Assembly: GCA_031761405.1 (NCBI GenBank)
Contig: JASEVX010000008.1
Coordinates: 70,869,717 to 70,933,716 of the forward strand
DNA: 64,000 nucleotides
From: Serripes groenlandicus
Taxonomy: Eukaryota > Mollusca > Bivalvia > Cardiida > Cardiidae
Direction of reading: 5' to 3'
The notes under the pieces are model-generated. The model had not been told where the DNA came from, ran no database searches, and worked only from the letters and a program-made list of their open reading frames with translations. The position numbers were made by a program, and so were the translations under genes. Positions 10,989-22,934 of this stretch are shown piece by piece; the stretch's first letter is position 1; the number at the start of each line of letters is the position of its first letter.

Positions 10989-11124
10989 AGATCATGGAAA
11001 GGTAGCCAGTTGCCTTGGAAGATTGTTGTGTGGAGTATTTGTTCTAGAAAGCCGTAGGAAAAATGTTAGGTGAACTGAAATTCCATTGAAAATAATGTTA
11101 AGCTCAAGTCAATCAATCAATCAT
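10989..11124 (+). mobile_element. tRNA-derived SINE, 3' half
   Basis: GGTAGCCAGTTGCCTTGGAAG, TTGTTGTGTGGAGTA, AGGTGAACTG and the ATCAATCAATCA tail match the 3' half of the main SINE family. The tRNA-like head is absent, as expected for a 5'-truncated insertion. Confidence 0.8.
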
Positions 11125-12183
11125 GGTAAGAGTAAGTTTCCAATTATATTTGTAACTAGTTTACAAATAACTGGCATTTGTAAAAAGAACATAGTACTGC
11201 AATACCTTCTAGTGTTGTTTTCCATTCACATCCCTGGAAATGTTACAGTCTGTAACACTCCTGAACTTATAAAAAGATATGTACTAATTAAACTTAGATA
11301 CATGATAAGTTTGGGGTTTTCAAAATGTTTCTATATATTTATTCGAATAAAAAGTATTTTGAGTGTTTATTGAATTTTAAAAAAGTGATTGATCCTCTTT
11401 ATCTGCAGGTTTCAATGTTCAGTTTGTTTTTACATTATTTTAGTTTTAAATTAGATCTTGCTCCTTTTACTGTTTATTGTTTAGCAATGAGCACAGTCTG
11501 AAGTAATACATAAAGAACATGTCAACTATACAATGATTGGTACATGTGATCCTTTAAGTTTGATATAGTAAGTGTACATTTCCCTGTTTCGAAGATGAAC
11601 CTAAATCGGTGACCTTAAAAGGCTTTTTATTTTGCATTTGCTCTTCAATCGCCAAATAGTTCATATTGCACGGCTAGGATAAACAAAAATTAAACCAGTT
11701 CAGTTTGTTCTTCAATTTGAAGAGTTCTATGGTATCATTGGTTGATGTGGGCTCAAGTATGAAAATATTGCTTTTAATAACTTTTGAATCTTTTGTACAT
11801 ATAATTTAGTAACATACATGCAGAGTATTTTTAATAACCTAGAGAAAATAATGTTGACATTCTTAGTAACAATTGTGTCCAATCTGATATTAGAGTTTAA
11901 TCAATAAACCAATATTGGATAACATAAAATATTAATCTACTCGAAATTCAGCCTGTTGAAACAAAATGTATGTGTCTTACTGATGGCCCATATGTGACAT
12001 CATTTCTTTCAAACCATGGACTCATTTGAAGGCATGGAAATGTTTTCCTTTCTATCAAGTTGGAGGATATATGGCTTAAGACATTTACTAGGTATACCCC
12101 AAAACCAGGATGCACTAATTTGACAAAGAGTAGGTCATACACATAAACTGTACAATGTAAAAAAAATGTAAATTTAAGGCAAA
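11125..12183. other. AT-rich intergenic, nothing recognised
   Basis: Several short open frames occur (for example 11086-11373), but none has recognisable domains or repeats. No element ends were identified. Confidence 0.35.
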
Positions 12184-14535
12184 TAATTTGACATATGTCA
12201 GGTAAAAGTAAAACACTCTGGCTCCCAGTTCCACCCAGATTTATGGCAGCCGGTTGCAAAGCCCAGCCGGAGTTGGGCCTTAAGAGTGGCTTCCACCCTA
12301 GTTTTGGCGTGCCTATTGTTCGAGATGGATGGATTGCACGATTGAACGATGCATGCCAGGTGAAAGCGCCTCAAACTGACCTCGTGTTGCACGAGGTCCT
12401 GTTTCGCCAAGTTGCGTCAGCCGGCTGCCGTGCCCAGCCGGAATCCCGACTTTGTACCCGTCCTGGTTTTTTTTATATGTGGCAGGTGAAGGTGCTACCA
12501 TCTGGATCCAAGTCGCCCTAGCCGGATTCCACCAGGATTTATGGCAGCTGGCTGCAATGTTAAGATGAAGTTGGCATTCTGACCAAGTCTACAGCCCAAC
12601 ACCGGCTGTATATTGCTCGAATTAAAGAGTTTAACTGGCATCGTGACATATGTCAGGTGAAAGTCATACACTCTGGCTCCCAGTCGCGCTAGCCGGATTC
12701 CACCCTGATTTATGGCAGCCGGCTGCAAAACCCAGCCGGAGCAGGGCCTTCAGAGTGGCTTCTACCCTCGTTTTGGCGTGCCTATTGTTCGAGATGGATT
12801 GATTGGACGATTGATTGATGCATGTCAGGTGAAAGCGCCTCAAACTGACCCTGTGTTGCACGAGGTCTTGTTTCGCAAAGTTGCATCAGCCGGCTATCAC
12901 GCCCAGCCGGAGTTGGGATTTCCCGACAAAGTCCAGACTTTGCACCCGTCCTGTTAGAATTAGAGTTTAACTGGCATCGTGACATGTGTCAGGTGAAGGT
13001 GTCACACTCTGGCTCCAAGTCACACTAGCTGGATTCCACCAGGATATATGGCAGCTGGCTGCAATGTTCAGATGAAGTTGGCATTTTGGACAACTCCGGC
13101 TGTATATTGCTCGAATTAGAGTTTAACTGGCATCGTGACATATGTCAGGTGAAAATGACACACTCTGGCTCCCAGTCGCGCTAGCCGGATTCTATTCGGA
13201 TTTATGGCAGCCGGCTGCAGAAACCAGCCGGAGTTCAGCCTTAAGAGTGGCTTCCACCCTAGTTTTGGCGTGCCTATTGTTCGAGATGGATGGATTGCAC
13301 GATTGAACGATGCATGCCAGGTGAAAGCGCCTCAAACTGACCTCGTGTTGCACGAGGTCCTGTTTCGCCAAGTTGCGTCAGCCGGCTGCCGTGCCCAGCC
13401 GGAATCCCGACTTTGTACCCGTCCTGGTTTTTTTTATATGTGGCAGGTGAAGGTGCTACCATCTGGATCCAAGTCGCCCTAGCCGGATTCCACCAGGATT
13501 TATGGCAGCTGGCTGCAATGTTAAGATGAAGTTGGCATTCTGACCAAGTCTACAGCCCAACACCGGCTGTATATTGCTCGAATTAAAGAGTTTAACTGGC
13601 ATCGTGACATATGTCAGGTGAAAGTCATACACTCTGGCTCCCAGTCGCGCTAGCCGGATTCCACCCTGATTTATGGCAGCCGGCTGCAAAACCCAGCCGG
13701 AGCAGGGCCTTCAGAGTGGCTTCTACCCTCGTTTTGGCGTGCCTATTGTTCGAGATGGATTGATTGGACGATTGATTGATGCATGTCAGGTGAAAGCGCC
13801 TCAAACTGACCCTGTGTTGCACGAGGTCTTGTTTCGCAAAGTTGCATCAGCCGGCTATCACGCCCAGCCGGAGTTGGGATTTCCCGACAAAGTCCAGACT
13901 TTGCACCCGTCCTGTTAGAATTAGAGTTTAACTGGCATCGTGACATGTGTCAGGTGAAGGTGTCACACTCTGGCTACAAGTCACACTAGCTGGATTCCAC
14001 CAGGATATATGGCAGCTGGCTGCAATGTTCAGATGAAGTTGGCATTTTGGACAACTCCGGCTGTATATTGCTCGAATTAGAGTTTAACTGGCATCGTGAC
14101 ATATGTCAGGTGAAAATGACACACTCTGGCTCCCAGTCGCGCTAGCCGGATTCTATTCGGATTTATGGCAGCCGGCTGCAGAAACCAGCCGGAGTTCAGC
14201 CTTCAGAGTGGCTTCCACCGTCGTTTTGGCGTGCCTATTGTTTGAGATGGATGGATTGGACGATTGATTGATGCATGTCAGGTGAAAGCGCCTGTATATT
14301 GTTCGAAGTAGAGAGTTTAACTGGCATCGTGACTTATGTCAGGTGAGAGTGACACACTCTGGCTCCCAGTCGCGATAGCCGGATTACACCCAGATTTATG
14401 GCAGCCGGCTGCAAAACCTTCGTTTTGGCGTGCCTATTGTTCGAGATAAACAAATACAGTCGGAGTAGCCGGAGATCCGGATGGCTAATACAACCGGAGT
14501 TTCGGCTGATCCGGCTACTCCAGCTAACTGCACGC
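12184..14535. repeat. AGCCGGCTG-rich repeat array with a 961-bp tandem duplication
   Basis: The array is built from related segments sharing CATATGTCAGGTGAAAG, ACACTCTGGCTCCCAGTCG, ATTTATGGCAGCCGGCTGC and GTTTTGGCGTGCCTATTG. The stretch from about 12280 to 13240 is repeated immediately at 13241-14201 at an exact 961-bp offset. The only substitution I noticed is C at 13015 against A at 13976. Mirror open frames on both strands are repeat artefacts, appearing in identical pairs 961 bp apart. The region is more GC-rich than its surroundings. A diverged member lies at 21582-22335. Confidence 0.9.
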
Positions 14536-14751
14536 ACATCAAACTATCCACTTCTTCATTTTATATGCATTTAATTCATTTAATCACTAAGATCTATGTG
14601 CATATACATTTTGCGGGCTTCTTTATTTTTCTTACTTGTTTCACTGATAACCGGATCTGAAATAAGATTTGGTGGAAATCAACATACTATTACATATGCA
14701 GTTGTAGACGAAATGAGTAATTAACGCCGTTATAAAATTTGGGTTTCGAAT

Positions 14752-15008
14752 AATTGATTGATCAATTATTCAAAAAACGATTGATTGCTTAATTGGAGTT
14801 AACGTCACTTCCAACGGTTTTATCAGTACAATCACTCCACTAAACTGGGTACCTTACCACGCATACTAAGTAGCCTATTGCTTGAAGACGAATGACGCTA
14901 TTCACAATTATATGAACATTTGATTGCCAAATCCGGTGTTCCAACACACGACCCCCAAGATCCAATTATTGATAGCCCGCGTCGTTACCGACTGAGCTAT
15001 TATGGCTT
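14752..15008 (-). mobile_element. tRNA-derived SINE, strongly diverged
   Basis: Read on the minus strand the segment has a tRNA-like head (TAGCTCAGTCGGTAACGACGCGGGCT, split here by divergence, near 15000-14970), the body word GCGTCATTCGTCTTC and a TCAATCAATTA tail. The family match is clear by word order, but many substitutions and an extra tail-like insertion show age. Confidence 0.65.
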
Positions 15009-15630
15009 AGCAGGTAAAAATGAAGACTGTGTTGTTGTATAATATCATTAAGTGTTATGCTGCACTGAGTTACAGATTATTTATTTAACATTTAAACGCT
15101 ACACGCGACTTTAACAAACGCTTATGTATGCCGCTATGCAAGACTTCAAAGACCATTTGCGAACAGTTCCCCCAAAATCAGCATGCACATTTGTGTATTT
15201 AAATCATGATCTGCATCCTTCGCTAGTTATGATTCAATATTTAGCAAAACCCTCTTCATTGATATATAACACATGTTTAAAGATAATAGGTAATGATACC
15301 ACTGGCAGGAATTCAGCTAAGTACATGTTTACTCTCTATATTACTGCAATTCGTTACCCTTTGCTGCTTCAAAAATGAGCAAAGGGTCTAAGTCCACTTT
15401 TGAGCCTCCAATCTGTATGTCCAAAACTGGGTTGCCATCTAATGTAACAAGTTAAACTAGAAATTAACTATTTCCCACTGGTAGACGCATGTTGACGCAT
15501 CGGCAGCAAAAACGTTTTGGAAACATTGTGATCAATTGAGAAATCATAATATTGGAATGTTTTCAACTCGATTAATTAATCAAATTTTCATTTTAAGATA
15601 TTCTCGCTATTTTTGGCCTGGGACTTTAGA
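15009..15630. other. Intergenic with MITE debris
   Basis: Around 15470-15600, ACTATTTCCCACTGG, AACATTGTGATCAATTGAG and GGAATGTTTTCAACTC mark a decayed CCCTTTCCCAC-family MITE. No gene is supported; the frame at 15124-15378 is unrecognised. Confidence 0.4.
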
Positions 15631-15642
15631 ACGGAAGCGTCC

Positions 15643-16775
15643 TGGTGCCAATTCATAATGTTCTATAAAAAAGAATAACTCCTACGTAGGAGATAAAAAG
15701 CCTAATTAGGAGTTTATAACTCCTACGTAGGACTTTATAACTCCTACGTAGGAGATAAAAAAAGCCTAATTAGGACTTTGTGACTCCTACATAGGAGAAA
15801 GAAAAGCCTAATTAGGGGTTTATAACTCCTACGTAGGACTTAATAATTACTAATTAGGCTTTTTTATCTCCTACGTAGGAGTTATAAAGTCCTACGTAGG
15901 AGAAAGAAAAGCCTAATTAAGAGTTTATAATTCCTACGTAGGACTTTATAACTCCTAATTAGGCTTTTTTATCTCCTACGTAGGACTTTGTAATTCCTAC
16001 GTAGGAGATACAATAGCCTAATTAGGACTTTGTAACTCCTACGTAGGAGAAAGAAAAGCCTAAGTTATAAACTCCTAATTAGGCTTTTCTTTCTCCTACG
16101 TAGGACTTTATAACTCCTACGTAGGAGATAAAAAAAAAGCCTAATAATTTTCTTTCTCCTACGTAGGAGTTACATAGTCCTAATTAGGCTATTTTATCTC
16201 CTACGTAGAAGTTATAAACTCCTAATTAGGCTTTTTTTATCTCCTACGTAGGAGTTACAAAGTCCTAATTAGGCTATTTTATCTCCTACGTAGAAGTTAT
16301 AAAGTCCTAATTAGGCATTTTTTATCTCCTACGTAGGAGTTACAAAGTCCTACGTAGGAGTTACAAAGTCCTACGTAGGACTTTATAACTCCTACGTAGG
16401 AGATACAAAAGCCTAATTAGGAGTTATAAAGTCCTACGTAGGAGTTATAAACTCCTAATTAGGCTTTTCTTTCTTCTACGTAGGAGATAAAAAAAGCCTA
16501 ATTAGGAGTTATAAAGTCCTACGTAGGAGTTATAAACTCCTGATTAGGCTTTTCTTTCTCCTACGTAGGAGTTACAAAGTCCTAATTAGGCTTTTTTATC
16601 TCCTACGTAGGAGTTATAAACTCCTAATTAGGCTTTTTTATCTCCTACGTAGGAGTTATAAAGTCCTAATTAGGCTTTTTTATCTCCTTCGTAGGAGTTA
16701 CAAAGTTCTAATTAGGCTTTTTTATCACCTACGTAGGAGTTATTCTTTTTTATAGAACATTATGAATTGGCACCA
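15643..16775. mobile_element. Inverted-repeat element filled with TACGTA/TAATTA palindromes
   Basis: The ends are a perfect 48-bp inverted repeat: 15643-15690 begins TGGTGCCAATTCATAATG, and its exact reverse complement is 16728-16775. Weaker pairing extends outward by about 15 bp. The interior alternates two self-complementary words, CTCCTACGTAGGAG and CCTAATTAGG. They are separated by short spacers, mostly GATAAAAAAG, TTTATAA, AAAGTC or their complements. Several dozen palindromes occur, some with one base changed (CTACATAGG, CTTCGTAGG). There is no coding capacity. It has the form of a MITE whose core expanded as a palindromic microsatellite. Target duplications were not identified. Confidence 0.85.
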
Positions 16776-16799
16776 GAACGATTCCGTACTTTAGCACCT

Positions 16800-17680
16800 G
16801 GTCATAGTAGATAAACCATTTTTCGGAGTTGGCCGCCTGCCAATTGCTGTTAACAAGCAACGCATTTTAGGGTGATACTGTGCAGAAAAAGTAGGTCATC
16901 GTGGATTTAACCAAACTGCATTTAAAAGGTTAAGATTACTCAAAAAAGATAATTATAATGTTGTCGGAACATCAGTAAAAAACTTAAGGCGTGATTACTT
17001 CAATATAAGTTAAACAAGTGCTTATAAATTAATCGAAGTGGAAAGGAAAAGTAGTACGACTATGTTCGAGTATTTACGGAGATTGTCCAATTCAGTTTAA
17101 ATGGAGTCCTTTTAGTATTAACAATAGAATATTGAGAGTATCTAACGATCTGAGGAAAAATGCAACATCTATCAAAATGAAAGAGTTATTGAAATCATGT
17201 AGAAGACATTGTGGAAAAAGGGAGATATTATTTGAGCACTTTCTCCTTTTCTCTCGATTGTTTTAAAAAGTAATCTGCTGCAAATGCATTTAAAGTCATT
17301 TGCATTAGAGAATGGGTTAATTCTTCAGAGAGACAATAAACATCAAATTTAAACTGTAACTTAAAGGAATATTTTAGAGTCATAATATTCAAAAACATAT
17401 TAGAAACAAATGTGAAATATCTTAAGTAGGAGTTTTCATGCAAGGTTGGAAAACACATAACAATAGGAGAAAACACCATAATGTATGACTCTTTACTGCA
17501 CAAAATTACAATCTATATATCTACATTTTTTCTGACAAAGACATTTGAGCACGTAAATAACTTTGTCATATCATGTTGCTTAATCCTTTCCAACATATGG
17601 ACGCTTCCACTGCAACATTTTGGTAAAAGGATATTATCGTTCATCCATACAGTTATTATTTCTGAAATCATTTGAATAAT
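16800..17680. other. AT-rich intergenic with MITE debris
   Basis: Around 17200-17300, AGACATTGTGGAAAAAGGG and AGTAATCTGCTGCAAATGC are degraded arms of the CCCTTTCCCAC-family MITE. Open frames at 17228-17503 and 17481-17675 have no recognisable features. Confidence 0.35.
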
Positions 17681-17689
17681 GTTTAGTAG

Positions 17690-18480
17690 GTTAATTGTGA
17701 CATTTTCCTATCTGTCGCTTCTCCATTTCTTTACGATGAAGAAAGATATTGTAATTGTGTGGGGAAAAAAATTGTTTTGCTTAAATCTAACAATTTCACC
17801 TCAGATAGTGTACATGGCTCTTAACTCGAAATTATATATCCTTGACATTTCAAAAGTCACATGTTTCTCTTTATTCTGTGATTAATTAGTCCCCTACCGG
17901 CGTGCCGAAGGGGACTATTAGGTTTGCACTCCGTCCATCTGTCAGTCAGTCTGTCAGTCAGTCCATCTGTCAGTCCATCTGTCAGTCCATCTGTCTGTCA
18001 GTCCATCTGTCAGTCCATCTGTCAGTCAGTCCGACAAATCAGTTTTCCGCACTTTTTTTCTACATGCATTGAGATATTGAGCTGAAATTTTGTATATGGC
18101 TTTGTAATCATGTGTCACAGATCAAGTTTGCGTTTCATGGGATTTCGTCAAATTTTTTATGAGTTATGCCCCTTTTTGGACTTAGAATATTAATAAGTCA
18201 AAACGTGCAAACCGGTAGGGGATTATGGTATTGCTTGCAATCCTACAGTTACTTGTTGATTCTCAATTTGTAAACATTATTATCTCATTTAAATTTAATT
18301 TGTCAAATGACCTTTTCAATCCTGCCTGTCATGCACGAGAAATTCTAAACATCTTGACAAAAATGTAGCCGATGACTTTAAGATATGATTTCAAAAGCAG
18401 TGGCTCCTTAAGATATGTTGATACTGACGATAGCTGATTGTTTCGGTGTAAGATCTCTATCTTGCAAACAATCGTTCTGT
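17690..18480 (+). repeat. First copy, 5' part, of an old dispersed duplication
   Basis: Words such as AAAGATATTGTAA, TCAGATAGTGT, TTATATCCTT and GATATGTTGATAC occur in the same order here and at about 23390-23850. The copies are diverged, and each carries its own later insertion: the TCCCCTACCGG element here, a TA-flanked MITE in the other copy. The duplication resumes at 19364-19880. Confidence 0.6.
17890..18222. mobile_element. MITE-like element with TCCCCTACCGG ends
   Basis: The left end TCCCCTACCGG (17890-17900) is perfectly inverted at 18212-18222. Near the left end is a run of GTCAGTC/GTCCATCT tetranucleotide-like repeats (17928-18032). Inside is the phrase TTGAGCTGAAATTTTG, which I recognise as part of a repeat widespread in molluscs. 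There is no open frame of note. Target duplication is uncertain. Confidence 0.65.
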
Positions 18481-18837
18481 TTTGCCATGTTTTACCCCTT
18501 TTCCATATACAACAATTCTGAAGCAGACGACTTTGAAACCATCCATCTATGTAAAACTATGAGAAATCAATTTTAAAAGAATGTGCATTTTCTTCATTTT
18601 CTTCATTTCTCAGATTGTTTTTTAAGTTGTCTTCTGCAGATGCGTTTATACGTGGGAATGCGTCAACCATTTCCCACCTGTTGGTACATTTTGACACATC
18701 TACAGCAGATGACCTTTGAAATCATTGCCACAATGAACTATCTATCTAATAATTAAACTGTCATTTATGGAGATATTTCACATTTTTATCCAAGATATTT
18801 TTAATCTGTCTTGATTCAAAATATGAAACTACTCTAG

Positions 18838-19240
18838 CTAAATTCAGGTTATATTCTAACAATCTTGCCATAGAAACTGGCAGGTATACCAATATAGATA
18901 GACATCAACGCACATGTACACAGTGTAATATGGGTATGATAGAAGATCCTTACCATTTTCTACTTGTTTGTATCAAGTATAGAGAACTAAGACATACATT
19001 GCTTAAATCATATTATTGTAAATGGCCTTCTATACACAAATTTATAACATTAATGTAATCAAACTCAATAACGGAAATTAACAGGTTAGCTAGATTTATG
19101 TATCTATCTTTTAAGGAAGAGATTGGCTGTAAAAGATATTGTTATATAGATATACGTGTACCCTATGATATAACATATGTTTATTTGTTCTTCTGGTGGA
19201 GATTTCATGTCATTACCACTTTGTATAAATGTGTATTGCT
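18838..19240 (+). pseudogene. LINE C-terminal relic with CCHC-like knuckle
   Basis: The forward frame reads FRLYSNNLAIETGRY, then RTCTQCNMGMIEDPYHFLLVC, then KYRELRHTLL and KFITLM. It continues after one stop as NRLARFMYLSFK. The pattern NLAIETGRY...R.C..C..G.IED.YHFLL.C..Y..LR is the usual C-terminal segment of a group of non-LTR retrotransposon polyproteins. One internal stop and the absence of upstream reverse transcriptase show it is a dead 3' fragment. Related C-terminal debris on the other strand lies at 31735-32190. Confidence 0.8.
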
Positions 19241-19363
19241 ATAAATATTGTTAATGTTTAACGCCAATAAGTATTATGTTATGTATAGAGTCAAATACTA
19301 ACAGTGAAATGGATAGCTAGATAATTTCACTGTTTTAAACATTGAGTTTCTCAATAATCCTAT

Positions 19364-19880
19364 ACATAGCTGTTTGTTTTAATTGTTCTGTTTTTGTCTT
19401 GTTTTAACCTGTTCCATATACTCCTTTTCTTCAACAGTGGACTTTGCAAAAATATGAGAAATCTCTTTAAATGAAAGATATTTTGTTAATATAGTTGAAA
19501 ACATTTTGGCAAAAGGAGAAATTGCTTATAATGAGCATTTTACTCTTTTACCACAATCTTTTCTTAAGTTGTCTTTTACAGTTGCGTCCATAAATGGGAA
19601 TACGTTAACCCTTTTCCTCCTGCAGGTACATATTGACACATTTGCAATAGAAAACCTTTGAAAATTATGCCATAATGTTTTTTTATTTAATAATTAAACT
19701 GTCATATATGGAGATATTTCACATTTTCAATGCAGTGTGACAGACTATGTAAAGAAAAATATATATAGTGAAAAGTATCACTAGATAATTTCACTGTTTT
19801 AAAACATTGTGTTTCTCAATAATGCTTTGACAAGTATGTAATAAACACATCGCTTTACCCTTTCCCACAAACAGGGACTT
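19364..19880 (+). repeat. Dispersed duplication, copy 1 (about 510 bp)
   Basis: This stretch, from CATAGCTGTTTGTTTTAATTG to CCCACAAACAGGG, is repeated at 23849-24361 with only scattered substitutions. Landmarks include GTGGACTTTGCAAAAATATG and TAGATAATTTCACTGTTTTAA. It contains a CCCTTTCCCAC-family MITE core (GGCAAAAGGAGAAATTGC...ACCACAAT). No protein is encoded. Confidence 0.85.
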
Positions 19881-20055
19881 TCGGACGCCTCTGCAAAAGA
19901 GGAATGTCGTAAATATTGTAGCAAAAGTAGAAATTTCTCCATTTACCGCAATGATTTCAACTCTATTTGACAATTACACTTATATTAACAGACGTTTTGC
20001 CCAGATATTTTCCGAGTCGTCTGCTGCAGATTTGTTGTATGTGGGAAAGGGTAAA
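19854..20055. mobile_element. TTAA-type MITE, CCCTTTCCCAC family
   Basis: It starts TTTACCCTTTCCCAC and ends GTGGGAAAGGGTAAA. The terminal repeat CCCTTTCCCAC is intact, while the TTAA target has decayed to TTTA/TAAA. The inner arm GTCGTCTGCTGCAGA is present. The left part overlaps the end of the duplicated segment at 19364-19880. Confidence 0.65.
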
Positions 20056-20889
20056 TGCTTTATGATTAAAGTTATTGTCTAATTCAAATTTCAATTTGCA
20101 AGAGATGTCAATTATTCTGATATTTCTATTATTTTGAAATTTAACTTTCTTGTTAAACAAACTTGGTAAATTCTGTTTACAACTCCATCAACACTGATCT
20201 GAAATTATTTTGAAATGGTTATTGTAAATTACAAAATGTAATAGTCATTGATAAAACGCAAAAGAGTCATTTGTTCCTACTATTCTCAATGATCATTTAA
20301 AGGACTACTATGATTAATTCTTAACATCATTTAGGGAGGTTGCGGGTTCGATCAGACTTTATGAATGGAAGTAATGAATTTCCCTCCTTGGTGCTCACTG
20401 TTGTGGCGTTAGCATAACGACTGACTCTCTGGTGTCAATATAAACGGATCAGAAATACTGTTAACTTACACAGGCAATGCTGTGATATATAAAACATTGA
20501 AAGCAGGGTAAAACACCATGCAAACAAATAGACATATAATGGATACAATATGCATGAGTGTGATAGTGAAAATTGACATTGTTTTCTTGTAATATTTACC
20601 TGCAGTGTACCTGGTTGATATAAACTGTATTGTGATAATTATGTTGATTATTTTTTCTGCTTTCAAACAAATAAAAAAATGATAACATTAAGTGTCAATG
20701 AAGTCTTCTATGAAATCATTGTATTGCTGGTCTGACGTCAGTGTTCAAAATGAGCAATTGCTGTTGCCCGTGTTCGTGGTCAAATGTGTGAAACAGTCTA
20801 TGTAAGAATTCATATAAAAGTTCAATTATGTTATCATGTCTTCGGAATATGTTTAATATGATTATCTTAACACTTAGATCTTGCTGTTT
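20056..20889. other. Intergenic with a weak SINE-like fragment
   Basis: GGTTGCGGGTTCGATCAGAC near 20339-20358 is a B-box-like stretch without a complete head. The remainder is AT-rich with no recognised gene. Confidence 0.35.
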
Positions 20890-21256
20890 ACTTGTGTGTT
20901 TGCCTGGTGTTTATCACTGCTTTCAGCCATTATGTAAGTCGTAAAGCAATCCTCACAACCCTGAGCGCCTAAGAGAGAATCCATTACTACCTTTGGTATG
21001 ACCAGGCCGGGAGCGAACCCGTGACCTCCCGCAACTGAGGAGGACGCTTTACCAGGTACTACACCAGGTACTACACCAGGTACTACACCAGGTACTACAC
21101 CAGGTACTACACCAGGTACTACACCAGGTAAAAACCAGGTACTACACCAGGTAAAAACCAGGTACTACACCAGGTAAAAACCAGGTACTACACCAGGTAA
21201 AAACCAGGTACTACACCAGGTAAAAACCAGGTACTACACCAGGTACTACACCGCGG
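20890..21256 (-). mobile_element. tRNA-derived SINE whose head has expanded as a minisatellite
   Basis: On the minus strand the order is head, GGTAAAGCGTCCTCCTCAG, a B-box-like CACGGGTTCGCTCCCGG, then a body with GGATTCTCTCTTAGGCGCTC and GAAAGCAGTGATAAACACC. The head region at 21052-21250 is occupied by tandem ACCAGGTACTAC units (12 bp) and ACCAGGTAAAA variants, seeded by the SINE's own CCTGGTAAAG/GTACCTGG sequence. This family is distinct from the ATCA-tailed one. Confidence 0.7.
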
Positions 21257-21581
21257 AGGCGGTATTTGATCTTGTTGTGCACTGTTTGCCAAACAGAGGT
21301 ATAATGTTTCAAGAACTTTCTGACAAAACTACACATTGGATCAGATTGCAATCATGCACAATTATATATTAATTTCAACCTATCATAAATACGCTTAAAT
21401 TGATTTTCCTGTATGGCAATGACCCTTTTATCAAAATTGCTCAAACGCGGGATGACCTGTATGCGAAGGCACAGAAAATGTGGAATATATTTTATCGGTA
21501 CTTGGTCATTTTCTACAATGTTTTCAAAACATGACGAATGCAAAGACATGACAAGACAAGACGAATTGTGATGCAATTCAA
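21257..21581. other. Intergenic, nothing recognised
   Basis: The minus-strand frame 21594-21352 is unrecognised. No repeats with clear ends were seen. Confidence 0.3.
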
Positions 21582-22335
21582 GTGAGGGTGTCACACTCTG
21601 GCTCCAAGTCGCACTAGCTGGATTCCCTCCGGATTTATTGTAGCTGGCTGCAATGTTCAGATGAAGTTGGCATTTCGGCCAAGTCTACAGCCAACTCCGG
21701 CTGTATATTGCTCGAATTAGAGAGTTTAACTGGCATCGTGACATATGTCAGGTGAAAGTGACACACTCTGGCTCCCAGTCGCGCTAGCCGGATTCCACCC
21801 GGATATCTGGCAGCCGGCTAGAAAACTCAGCCGGAGTTGGGCGTTCAGAGTTGCTCCCATTCTCGTTGTGGCGTGCCTACTGTTTGAGACAAACAAATCG
21901 AGATAGTTGGATTGGACGGTTGATTGATGCATGCCAGGTAAAAGCGCCTCAAACTGACTTCGTGTTGCATGAGGTCCTGTTTTGCCAAGTTGCGTCAGCC
22001 GGCTGCCATGCCCAGCCGGAGTAGCCGGAGTTCCGCCTGGTTAATACAGTCGGAGTAGCCGGAGTTCCGCCTGGTTAATACAGTCGGAGTAACCGGAGTT
22101 CCGCTTCTTTCGGCTGGGTAATACTGCCGGTGTAACCGGAATTCCTGCTGTTCCGGCTGGTTAATACAGCCAATGTAGCTGAGGTTTAGGCTGTTCCGGC
22201 TTGTTAATACAGTCGGAGTAGCAGGAGTTCCGGCTGTTCCGAATGGTTAATACAGTCGGAGTAGCCGTCGTTCCGGCTGTTCCGAATGGTTAATACAGCC
22301 GGATTTCCGGCTACTCCGGCTAACTTCAAGCACAT
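21582..22335. repeat. Dispersed member of the AGCCGGCTG repeat family with a short-unit expansion
   Basis: The first 430 bp share CACACTCTGGCTCC, GGCATCGTGACATATGTCAGG and GGCGTGCCTACTG with the array at 12184-14535. From about 22010 the sequence becomes a run of GCCGGAGTTCCG and GGTTAATACAGTCGGAGTA units of roughly 35-50 bp, ending in TTTCCGGCTACTCCGGCTAAC. No coding is supported. Confidence 0.8.
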
Positions 22336-22544
22336 TCAGATGGGCCGCATTTACGTACAGTTAAGAGTTTGGTGCGAAATCGCAAATAAAAATGCCTTTT
22401 CCCAACGTGTTGACCTCGACTCCCAAAATTATTGTAATAATTTGTCTGCGCATGTGCATGTAAGCTCAAGAAAGTGCATTTCTATGTTCATTAGTGTTCA
22501 AAGTATTGAAATTGTCTAACTCATATAGTAGAGAACATATATAT

Positions 22545-22596
22545 GTCGACACATTATACAGAGTCCATAGCGTTGGTTTTCTCGTGGAACGGCTCA
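22545..22596 (+). repeat. Partial copy of the GAGCCGT MITE (one end)
   Basis: The word GTTGGTTTTCTCGTGGAACG followed by GCTC matches the right end of the elements at 35486-35673 and 45375-45637. No matching left end was found, so it is a fragment or an old truncated copy. Confidence 0.5.
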
Positions 22597-22934
22597 TATA
22601 CATGTTGACTGAGTGCCTTCAACCGCAATCAAGTGTAATGTACACGAACAATAACGATAACACGCCTTATTGTTGGAGTTGTCAGACGATTGTAATCATT
22701 CCAATATGCCTATTTTTAGAGTTATCTCTTTGTTTCATGTTTTCTTGTTCAGCAAATTTCTCGATTATTTTCAAATGAATTAATTTCAAACTTAACGTGT
22801 TGATAGCTTGTATTCAGCAGATGCACAGGTGTAAAGTGCAGGCTGACTATAATTCTAGCATGCGTGTTCATCCCACTATTTGTACCTTTCCGACCATTTT
22901 AATACGCCCGTTGATAAAGGGGCCGCACTATGGT
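22597..22934. other. Intergenic, nothing recognised
   Basis: An open frame at 22494-22778 has no recognisable domain. No repeats were seen. Confidence 0.3.

Noticed and set aside
12195..13946. Paired open frames on both strands of the AGCCGGCTG array
   Set aside because: They appear in identical pairs 961 bp apart and on both strands, which follows from the repeat and not from genes.
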